A stretch of DNA of 14,023 nucleotides from assembly GCA_026692885.1 (NCBI GenBank), contig JAPLNJ010000964.1, positions 1-14,023 on the forward strand, read 5' to 3'. Positions within the stretch are counted from its first letter, which is position 1; each line of letters starts with the position of its first letter. Positions 1 to 5,998 of this stretch are shown one piece after another. The notes below the pieces were generated by a model. The model worked only from the letters and a program-made list of their open reading frames with translations. It searched no databases and was not told the origin of the DNA. The stretch is from Planctomycetota bacterium (lineage in GTDB: Bacteria; Planctomycetota; Planctomycetia; Pirellulales; Pirellulaceae). The translations under genes were made by a program, and so were the position numbers.

Positions 1-287
1 GCCTTGATCTGCACGAAAAAGGGATCGATACTGCTGCGGTGGTTGGCGACCAGAACGGCGCCTTGCCCCGGCGGCAGCGGCCACGGCGGCACTTGAGCCC
101 GCCAGAGGATGCGTGTCAACAGCATGGCCCAGAACAAGAAAATACATTGCAGGCAGCTGTACCGACCGCGACGCACCCAAGCCCAAATTGCCACCCGCAA
201 GACGGGCAGCAGCAGGACCGCGATCAAGAACGCCCTCGCCCGTTGTTCGGGGCTGAGCAGCGGATCGAGAAGAAGTGCCATTGCCAT
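1..287 (-). CDS. plsC: PlsC-like 1-acyl-sn-glycerol-3-phosphate acyltransferase, N-terminal part only
   Basis: Members of this family transfer an acyl chain to lysophosphatidic acid at the inner face of the membrane, making phosphatidic acid for phospholipid synthesis. Only the first 95 codons are in the window; the gene runs off the left edge. Visible are two hydrophobic stretches (about residues 18-38 and 45-60) and then the motif ANHRSSIDPFF at residues 81-91. This contains the NHxxxxD catalytic box (His83, Asp88) that defines PlsC-type acyltransferases. The start chosen is the ATG at 285-287, preceded by AGGT; a second ATG lies two codons in. It starts 6 bp after the malic enzyme stop on the same strand, so it is probably translated from the same transcript. 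The glycine/proline-rich residues just before the motif are usual for the family. The exact acyl acceptor cannot be told from this fragment. Confidence 0.8.
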   Translation of the reverse strand, partial: MAMALLLDPLLSPEQRARAFLIAVLLLPVLRVAIWAWVRRGRYSCLQCIFLFWAMLLTRILWRAQVPPWPLPPGQGAVLVANHRSSIDPFFVQIK

Positions 288-293
288 CTTGAC

Positions 294-2006
294 CTATTTG
301 GCTGGCGGCTCGTAGAAGTACTCTCGGTAGTCTGGATACCACATCGCGCTGTCCACCAGCGGCTCGATCTCTTCGTCGGGGATCAGGCGGCCCATGTTGC
401 GGTTGCGCGCTTCGCGGATCAGGTTGCAGGCGATTCGGCGGCTGATCGTGCGCAGGTCGTCCTGGTCCGGGAAAATGGCACCCTGTGCCAACCGTTCTTC
501 GCTGACGAACAGAGCCAACGTGCGGGCCGCCGCGAGGAACATCCAGTCGGACACTTCGCGGACTTCGGCCAAGATACAGCCCAGACCGACGCCGGGGAAG
601 ATGAACACATTATTGCCTTGTCCGATGGTGTGGGTCCGCCCCTGGTAGACGACCGGCGCGAACGGACTGCCCGTGGCGACGATCGCTGTGCCGTCCGACC
701 AGCGCAGGGCCTCATCGGGCGTGCACTCCGCCTTGGAAGTCGGGTTGCTGAACGGCAGGATGATCGGGCGTTCGACGTGCTTCGCCATTTCGCGGATCAC
801 CGGTTCGGAGAACACGCCGGGGGAAGCCGAGGTGCCTACCAGAATCGTCGGTCGGACCGCCCGGACGACTTCCACGAGCGTCAGCGAACTCTCCGGCGTC
901 AGACCGTAGTGTTGCATGTCATCGGCGCACACCGCAAACTCGCGCTTGTGCGGATCGCCGATCTGTTGCGCCTGGTGCACCAACCCCTTGCTGTCGGTGA
1001 ACACCTGGGCCCGGCGGACGACCTCCGGCGGGAGTCCGTCTTCCTGCATCGCCGACCGCAGCAGACGGCCGATCCCCACGCCGGCGGCTCCGGCACCGAC
1101 GTACACGATCCGCTGCTCCGCCAGGCTGAGGCGGGTCACGCGGATCGCCGACAGGATCCCCGCCACTCCGATGGCCGCCGTGCCTTGGATATCATCATTA
1201 AAGCTGGTGATTCGTTTGCGGTAGCGATCCAGAATCTGGAACGCAATGTTCTTGTGGAAGTCCTCCCATTGGACCAAGGCGTTCGGGAAGACTTTACGCA
1301 CGCCGTCGACGAAACTCTCGACGACGCGGTCGTAGGCTTCGCCGCGGAGTCGGCGCTGCCGGTAGCCCAGGTAGAACGGATCGTTGAGCAGATCGGCATT
1401 ATTGGTGCCCACGTCCAAGCTGACCGGCAGGCAGTGACACGGATGAATCCCGGCGCCCGCACAGTACAGGGCAATCTTGCCGATCGGGATCCCCATCCCA
1501 CCGGCCCCTTGATCACCTAGTCCCAGAATCCGCTCGTTGTCCGTGACGACAATCAGTTTCACGTCCTTCTGCGGCGCGTTGCTCAGCAGTTGCGGAATCC
1601 GATCCACGTCGTCGGGCGTGATCCACAGACCGCGGGGGCGGCGAAAGATGTGACTGTACTTCTGGCAGGCCTTGCCGACCGTCGGCGTGTAGACGATGGG
1701 CAGCAGTTCGGACAAGTGCTCGATCATGACGCGATAAAACAGCGTCTCGTTCCGATCCTGCAAGGCCACCAGGCCGATGAATTTCTCCAAGTCGTCGTGC
1801 TTGGCGCGGATATGCTCCAAGGCGAGTTCGACCTGCCGTTCGATTTTCAAGCTGTGCGGCGGGACCAAGCCCTGCAGGCCCAGTCGTTCACGCTCGGCGG
1901 GCGAGAACGCCGAGTCCTTGTTCAGCAGCGGGTCCTGGAGAATCGAGGTTCCCCGCACGTGGACCGTGTGACAGCGGGGAGCGTGGGAGTTCTGGTCAGT
2001 CGGCAT
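294..2006 (-). CDS. maeA: NAD-dependent malic enzyme (malate dehydrogenase, oxaloacetate-decarboxylating)
   Basis: A 570-residue protein of the length usual for the large bacterial/eukaryotic malic enzyme class. It oxidatively decarboxylates L-malate to pyruvate and CO2 with reduction of NAD(P)+, linking the TCA cycle to pyruvate in the cytoplasm. Seen in order: YTPTVG at 106-111 with the catalytic-type Tyr106; [15 protein letters not shown] at 153-167; Lys177 in the position of the catalytic lysine; WEDF at 247-250 and FNDDIQGTA at 269-277, giving the metal ligands Glu248, Asp249 and Asp272; the dinucleotide-binding [10 protein letters not shown] at 304-313; and [14 protein letters not shown] at 420-433. 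No key residue is missing. The start is the ATG at 2004-2006 with a weak AAGG about 9-12 bases upstream. Class assignment to the NAD-linked MaeA type rests on overall similarity; cofactor preference is inferred. plsC follows 6 bp downstream. Confidence 0.96.
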   Translation of the reverse strand: MPTDQNSHAPRCHTVHVRGTSILQDPLLNKDSAFSPAERERLGLQGLVPPHSLKIERQVELALEHIRAKHDDLEKFIGLVALQDRNETLFYRVMIEHLSELLPIVYTPTVGKACQKYSHIFRRPRGLWITPDDVDRIPQLLSNAPQKDVKLIVVTDNERILGLGDQGAGGMGIPIGKIALYCAGAGIHPCHCLPVSLDVGTNNADLLNDPFYLGYRQRRLRGEAYDRVVESFVDGVRKVFPNALVQWEDFHKNIAFQILDRYRKRITSFNDDIQGTAAIGVAGILSAIRVTRLSLAEQRIVYVGAGAAGVGIGRLLRSAMQEDGLPPEVVRRAQVFTDSKGLVHQAQQIGDPHKREFAVCADDMQHYGLTPESSLTLVEVVRAVRPTILVGTSASPGVFSEPVIREMAKHVERPIILPFSNPTSKAECTPDEALRWSDGTAIVATGSPFAPVVYQGRTHTIGQGNNVFIFPGVGLGCILAEVREVSDWMFLAAARTLALFVSEERLAQGAIFPDQDDLRTISRRIACNLIREARNRNMGRLIPDEEIEPLVDSAMWYPDYREYFYEPPAK

Positions 2007-2346
2007 GCAAGGAGTCCCTTACTTCAAGTCACCGTGATGGACAGCGCGCAGAGAATTCTACGGCAAGGTGTCGAGCTCAGACAGATGGCATCCGGGAACG
2101 GGGCTGCTGTCGAAGTTGACAATAACTAGCACCCAACGGGTCTTCGGGCTGGTGTCGTCAAGAATGAGACCTTGCGGTTCGGCATGGGTGGCGTCGCGAG
2201 ACCCCAGCCGCTGCCGCGACCCGGACAACCGTAAAGTCTCCAAGTGAACGTCAACCGGCCTCGCAACCGTTTGGTGCTAGGGTGGCTGGCGACTGAGCCA
2301 AGCGAAGCCCAGGCCGAATCATTCACGGATACCCTGCGGATTCCAC
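2007..2346. other. Gene-free gap upstream of the malic enzyme
   Basis: About 340 bp between the stop of the RimI-like gene and the start of the malic enzyme, both on the minus strand. I see no coding frame with recognisable protein content, no tRNA-like fold and no clear terminator hairpin with a T-run. The minus strand contains TAGAAT about 50 bases before the malic enzyme start, with only a poor -35 match (TGTCTG) 17 bases further upstream, so a promoter is likely somewhere here but cannot be placed. Open frames crossing this gap have unremarkable composition and continue over real genes on the other strand. Confidence 0.5.
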
Positions 2347-2865
<519 letters not shown>

Positions 2866-3065
2866 CGCGGACTCCTTCCTGATGCGCCTCTGATCTCGTC
2901 GAGGGAACGACGAATGAGGCTGTGCTGGCCATTATTTCCCGATCCGTGCGGTAACCCGCAACTGACGCATAAAGTAGCAAAACCGGAATTTCTTGCCAAG
3001 ACGAACTCTGGCCCGTTTTGGCCAGATCCGTGGCCGGGGTATTGGGAACGTGGACGTAGGGTGAT

Positions 3066-3128
3066 TCTAGGGCGATACAAAGTTGGGGTTGACATGGGAA
3101 ATTGGCACGATGGCAAGGGCGAGAGCCG
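3066..3128 (+). repeat. Dispersed repeat A, copy 1
   Basis: This stretch aligns with 4859-4921 in the same orientation with one single-base indel and roughly ten substitutions over about 63 positions. Both begin TCTAG and share AGTTGGGG, GGGAAATT and GCACGATGGCAA as exact blocks. The two copies flank the SDR and unknown gene pair. No open reading frame is conserved convincingly; translations in one minus frame look alike only because the DNA does. It is probably an old dispersed intergenic repeat of this genome; no transposase is linked to it. Confidence 0.75.
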
Positions 3129-3146
3129 GGACGGATTGAACTGAGC

Positions 3147-3174
3147 TTGACATCCCACTTTGCCAGCGTTAAAT
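3147..3174 (+). promoter_or_regulatory. Candidate sigma70-type promoter for the SDR gene
   Basis: TTGACA at 3147-3152 is a perfect -35 match, followed after 16 bases by TTAAAT at 3169-3174, a 4/6 match to TATAAT. It lies about 235 bp before the SDR start, so it would give a long leader. Planctomycete promoters are poorly defined, so this is only a sequence match. Confidence 0.3.
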
Positions 3175-3409
3175 TGCCCAACTTATTGAGTCCTAGGTTG
3201 CCAATGGTAGAGGAGTCGGCGTGAACCGTCACGGACGGCCCACGGTTCCGCGAGAGCGTCGCCCTCCCCACCCACGTTCTCTCGTATTCCATGGGCAACC
3301 GAAGACTCAGTAGCAGCAGCCGCATGTTCCGTGGTCTGCTCGGTGTGCTTGCACGAGCGTCTGTGTGTCAGTCACATCCGAGTGTTTATTTACTCTTGCG
3401 GAAATCAAA

Positions 3410-4192
3410 ATGAGTACAGAACTTCCCGTGCCCACTGCAGTGTTTCCTGACTTGGAGGGTAAGATCGTTCTCGTCACCGGCGCGGGGCGAGGCATCGGCC
3501 GGGCCATTGCCGAAGAGTTTGCCAAACAGAAAAGCCATCTGATGCTCGTTGATCTTGACCAACGTGTCGAACAGACCGCTGCCGAGATTGCGTCGACCTA
3601 TGGCACCAAAGTAGATTTCCGTCTGGCCAATGTGACAGACTCCGCTCGGGTCAAGGAAGTTGTCGACGAAACCGTTGAAGCGTATGACAAGCAGCTGCAT
3701 GTCCTGGTCAACAATGCCGGAATCACCAGAGATGGTCTGGCGATGAGAATGTCGGATGACGACTGGAACGCGGTCATCTCGACCAACTTGACAGGCACGC
3801 ACAATTTTTGCAAAGCGAGCATCCGGTATCTGAGAAAGGCGAATGGCGCTATTGTCAACATCAGTTCCATCAGCGGGCTGGTGGGAAATGTTGGCCAGAC
3901 CAACTACTGCGCTGCCAAAGGTGGCGTGATCGCCTATACCAAGGCCCTAGCCGCCGAGTACCCGGGTGTCAGGTGTACGGCCATTTGCCCTGGATTCATC
4001 AAGACGGACATGACCGCGAGAATGCCCTCGGACGTATTGAAGTTCGTGGTGGCCAGGACGAAGTCGAAGAGGGCTGGCGAGCCGTGGGAGATTGGCCAAG
4101 CGGTCGTGCGCAGCGCCGCTGCCTACGGAACTACCTATTCCCCGTGCGCGGTCGTGCTGGTCGCCGGAGGTATGGAACTGGGGGGGGGGTAG
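3410..4192 (+). CDS. FabG-like short-chain dehydrogenase/reductase (3-oxoacyl-ACP reductase family)
   Basis: A 260-residue classical SDR. FabG members reduce 3-oxoacyl-ACP to 3-hydroxyacyl-ACP in fatty acid synthesis; paralogues act in polyketide, PHA or other pathways. Visible: cofactor loop TGAGRGIG at 23-30; NNAG at 101-104; active-site Asn126 in TNLTG; and the triad Ser153, Tyr166, Lys170 with the FabG-like GNVGQTNYCAAK at 159-170 (Ser-Tyr spacing 13 as in E. coli FabG). PGFIKTDM follows at 194-201. Asp48 ends the second beta strand (LVDLD), which in SDRs usually means NAD(H) rather than NADP(H); that is inference. The C-terminal segment (TTYSPCAVVLVAGGMELGGG) departs from the usual ending near VNGGM and is encoded partly by a G10 run. 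Start: ATG at 3410-3412, with a weak GGAAA upstream; a GTG 15 codons earlier is less likely. The next gene follows at once, so the role may be specialised rather than housekeeping fabG. Confidence 0.88.
   Translation: MSTELPVPTAVFPDLEGKIVLVTGAGRGIGRAIAEEFAKQKSHLMLVDLDQRVEQTAAEIASTYGTKVDFRLANVTDSARVKEVVDETVEAYDKQLHVLVNNAGITRDGLAMRMSDDDWNAVISTNLTGTHNFCKASIRYLRKANGAIVNISSISGLVGNVGQTNYCAAKGGVIAYTKALAAEYPGVRCTAICPGFIKTDMTARMPSDVLKFVVARTKSKRAGEPWEIGQAVVRSAAAYGTTYSPCAVVLVAGGMELGGG
4180..4189 (+). repeat. Ten-base G homopolymer at the 3' end of the SDR gene
   Basis: Ten consecutive Gs encode the last Gly codons of the SDR, directly followed by its TAG stop at 4190-4192. Such tracts are prone to slippage in replication and to sequencing error. 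Losing one G would open the SDR frame past its stop for about 30 codons; gaining one would add only Arg-Lys before a TGA. The G-rich run followed by TAGGAA also supplies the only ribosome-binding-like sequence for the next gene. Confidence 0.85.
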
Positions 4193-4195
4193 GAA

Positions 4196-4825
4196 ATGAG
4201 CTTCACCGAAGTCAGGCGGGCGCTGGTGCGAGACTTCGTCCTTTGTTTCGACCACGAGAAGCTGCCACCCCTTAGCAGTTATCTTCCCGATTATGTCAAA
4301 AGTGGTTGCCCGGTTGTGCCTGATGACTATCGTCTGCTGCCGCTCACGTCGCCGGCACTCCGCTTCGCGAACACTTCCTCGAATTGCCTGACCGATTGCA
4401 TGTTCGACCTGCAATCCAAGTATCAGCAGTTCATCCCCGATGGCTGGGGAGGGCATTTTGAGCGGGGCAGCCGCGATATCGGCGTGATCGGATTCAACAT
4501 CCTGGAGGGAGTTGTTCTGGACATCGGGGAGATTAACCCGACGACCAGTTACGTCGAATGGGCCACGCCCAAGTTGAACTCTCTCTTTTGGGAACGTCTG
4601 CTGATCCGTGCTGTCGTCGATTTCGGGCGATATTGCCAGGCGAAACAAGTCAGGCTGCCGCCTGCCCAGCGTTACCTTGCGGAGGCAGCCGGGGTGGCAG
4701 ACGCTGCGAAGTCGGAGGAGTTTCAGCAAGAACTGAAACATCGCTACGACGGCAGCGCCCAGGCGTTGGGATTTGACTTCGACCAGAGTCTGGACTGTTT
4801 CGTCCTCGCTCTGGGGGCGAACTAG
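4196..4825 (+). CDS. Hypothetical protein coupled to the SDR gene
   Basis: 209 residues; I do not recognise the family. It looks like a real soluble protein: mixed composition, no signal peptide, no membrane segment and six cysteines (17, 38, 64, 68, 147, 201), including a CxxxC at 64-68. The middle part (94-123, RDIGVIGFN through YVEWATP) has a beta-rich look. It is followed by a helical stretch (128-150, NSLFWERLLIRAV and on) and a C-terminal RYDGSAQALGFDFDQSLDCFVL at 183-204. That strand-helix-strand ending is reminiscent of the C-terminal half of GNAT-type acyltransferases, but I see no acetyl-CoA loop, so this is only a guess. The ATG at 4196-4198 is separated from the SDR stop by a single codon and is in the same frame, implying translational coupling and a joint function with the SDR. 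Readthrough of the SDR TAG would fuse the two. Confidence 0.75.
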   Translation: MSFTEVRRALVRDFVLCFDHEKLPPLSSYLPDYVKSGCPVVPDDYRLLPLTSPALRFANTSSNCLTDCMFDLQSKYQQFIPDGWGGHFERGSRDIGVIGFNILEGVVLDIGEINPTTSYVEWATPKLNSLFWERLLIRAVVDFGRYCQAKQVRLPPAQRYLAEAAGVADAAKSEEFQQELKHRYDGSAQALGFDFDQSLDCFVLALGAN

Positions 4826-4858
4826 CGTTGTCGGGCCATGCGGTCGGCACGGGCCACC

Positions 4859-4921
4859 TCTAGAGCGAGGCACAGTTGGGGTCACACGGGAAATTAGCAC
4901 GATGGCAATGGCGAGAGTCCG
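4859..4921 (+). repeat. Dispersed repeat A, copy 2
   Basis: Second copy of the repeat found at 3066-3128, same orientation. It starts 34 bp after the stop of the hypothetical gene. Blocks AGTTGGGG, GGGAAATT, GCACGATGGCAA and GGCGAGAG are identical in the two copies, and one single-base gap lies after AGTTGGGGT. Together the copies bracket the SDR/hypothetical pair. Confidence 0.75.
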
Positions 4922-4968
4922 TTTCGCTTCTTGCTCCGCAGGGGCGCACATGACAGCGCGGGACAACG

Positions 4969-5012
4969 CCCTGATCGTGATCCCAGGTTTTCGCGCCGAT
5001 TTGGGGGCGCGA
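4969..5012 (+). repeat. Dispersed hairpin repeat B, copy 1
   Basis: A core of about 26 bases (CCTGATCGTGATCC, then AGGTTTTCGC) is shared with 13947-13973 except for a 1-2 base difference in the middle. It runs into a perfect inverted repeat: TCGCGCC at 4991-4997, an 8-base loop, then GGCGCGA at 5006-5012. The second copy also continues into a hairpin but with different stem bases, so structure as well as sequence appears to be kept. It resembles the short REP-like elements common in planctomycete intergenic DNA. Confidence 0.65.
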
Positions 5013-5017
5013 TGCGT

Positions 5018-5114
5018 CACCGGCAAGGCGCCAGCCGCCGGTTCCGAACGCCACCGGCGGCTAGCGCCTTGCCGCTCACAAACCAATGCCACCGGCGGCT
5101 AGCGCCTTGCCGCT
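5018..5114. repeat. REP-like GC-rich repeat cluster, one inverted and two direct units
   Basis: A 27-base unit starting GCCACCGGCGGCTAGCGCC is present as exact direct copies at 5050-5076 and 5088-5114 (period 38). A third copy, with a few differences, lies inverted at 5018-5042. The inverted copy and the first direct copy can pair into a hairpin with a stem of about 24 bp and a short loop. Each unit itself also contains near-palindromic parts. This is too short and irregular for a CRISPR array; it fits a REP-type element, which could act as a transcript-end or mRNA-stability structure before the ABC genes. Confidence 0.75.
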
Positions 5115-5247
5115 TACAAGCCGAGCTACCACAAAGGCCCCGAATCTTCACGAATCCAGCCACCAAAGTCCTTAACGGCGTTGGGCGAGGGCGTTATTTT
5201 TCGGCTGTGCCCAATCGTTTGCCGCTGAGAGCTGGGACCGTTCGACA

Positions 5248-5982
5248 ATGATCCAAGTGACTGACTTTCGCAAGGCGTACGGCCGCACCGTGGCGGTGGA
5301 TGGCATCCGGTTCGAGGTATTGGCGGGCCAGATTCTCGGACTGATCGGCCCGAACGGAGCCGGCAAGACGACGACGATGCGGGCCTTGGCGGGGATCATC
5401 CCGCCGACGCAGGGGCAACTCGCGGTAGCGGGCCACGATGTTGTGCGCGAGCCGCTGGAGGCCAAACGCAGGTTGGCTTTCGTGCCGGACGAGCCCGCCT
5501 TGTTTGAGGCCCTGACCGTGTGGGAACATCTGCAATTCACCGCGGCCGCCTACCGGATTCGGGACTTCGAGCCGCAGGCTTGCACCCTGCTGAAACAGTT
5601 TGAACTCGAAGCCAAACGGGACGCGATCGCGCAGGAACTGTCTCGCGGCATGCGTCAGAAGGTGGCCATCGTGTGTGCCTTCCTGCAGAACCCGCAGGCC
5701 ATGTTGTTCGACGAACCGCTCACGGGACTAGATCCCGCCGGCATCCGCACGATCAAGCAGTCGATTCGGGAACGCGTTGCGGGCGGCTTGGCGGTGATTG
5801 TCAGTTCGCACCTACTGCCGCTGGTGGAAGATCTGTGCACGCACTTGCTGCTCTTGCATCAGGGTCGAGTCCGCTTCTCCGGCACCGTGGAGCAGGCGCG
5901 GCAACTACTCGCCGACTCGCACGGTCAAGCCTTCTTGGAAGACGTCTTCTTCCAGATCATGCACGATCAGGGGCCGACGTGA
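5248..5982 (+). CDS. ABC transporter ATP-binding protein, EcsA-like
   Basis: 244 residues, the size of a stand-alone ABC ATPase subunit that powers a membrane permease from the cytoplasmic side. Walker A GPNGAGKTT is at 34-42, signature LSRGMRQK at 131-138 (variant of LSGGQ), Walker B AMLFDEP at 151-157, D-loop GLDPAG at 160-165, and the switch histidine in SSHLL at 186-190. The Q-loop glutamine is replaced: the segment reads FVPDEPALFEALTVWEHL (78-95), with Asp81 where PQ is usual, much as EcsA-type exporters carry PET/PDE here. It overlaps no other gene; the permease starts 16 bp downstream, so the two form an operon. The start ATG has only a weak GAGAG upstream; no better start is in frame before it. 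The exported substrate is unknown. Confidence 0.93.
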   Translation: MIQVTDFRKAYGRTVAVDGIRFEVLAGQILGLIGPNGAGKTTTMRALAGIIPPTQGQLAVAGHDVVREPLEAKRRLAFVPDEPALFEALTVWEHLQFTAAAYRIRDFEPQACTLLKQFELEAKRDAIAQELSRGMRQKVAIVCAFLQNPQAMLFDEPLTGLDPAGIRTIKQSIRERVAGGLAVIVSSHLLPLVEDLCTHLLLLHQGRVRFSGTVEQARQLLADSHGQAFLEDVFFQIMHDQGPT

Positions 5983-5985
5983 CGC

Positions 5986-5992
5986 GAGGGAG
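5986..5992 (+). promoter_or_regulatory. Ribosome-binding site fixing a GTG start for the ABC permease
   Basis: GAGGGAG at 5986-5992 lies six bases before GTG at 5999-6001. This decides the permease start, because the open frame extends upstream across the end of the ATPase gene without a better initiation signal. Confidence 0.75.
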
Positions 5993-5998
5993 CTGATC

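Larger units (their letters stand above)
2866..3409. other. Divergent intergenic region between the rimI-like gene and the SDR gene
   Basis: About 545 bp between two divergently transcribed genes, so promoters for both should lie here. I see no credible gene. It holds one copy of a degenerate repeat of about 63 bp (3066-3128) and a candidate promoter for the SDR gene (3147-3174). The AGGAAGGAG ribosome-binding site of the rimI-like gene is at its left edge. The last 50 bases before the SDR start are AT-rich compared with the surroundings. Confidence 0.5.
4826..5247. other. Intergenic repeat island upstream of the ABC exporter
   Basis: About 420 bp with no credible gene but at least three kinds of repeat in a row: repeat A copy 2 (4859-4921), a hairpin repeat whose core recurs at the right end of the window (4969-5012), and an inverted plus two direct copies of a GC-rich unit (5018-5114). 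The last 130 bases before the ABC ATPase start carry no clear feature beyond a GAGAG about 15 bases before the ATG. Confidence 0.65.

Noticed and set aside
39..1520. A 493-codon open frame on the plus strand opposite the malic enzyme
   Set aside because: It lies almost wholly antisense to a gene with all catalytic motifs intact, is rich in Arg/His/Asp/Gln as expected from antisense GC-rich codons, and shows no known motif.
3947..5092. A 381-codon minus-strand frame over the SDR end, the hypothetical gene and the repeat island
   Set aside because: Antisense to the SDR with its catalytic residues, and it runs through non-coding repeats.
5018..5114. CRISPR array
   Set aside because: Only two direct units with an 11-base gap plus one inverted copy; CRISPR arrays have regular spacers of about 30 bases and no inverted units.
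5798..5998. Upstream extension of the ABC permease frame into the ATPase gene
   Set aside because: The extension overlaps the conserved end of the ATPase, whereas GTG at 5999 has a strong ribosome-binding site at the right distance.
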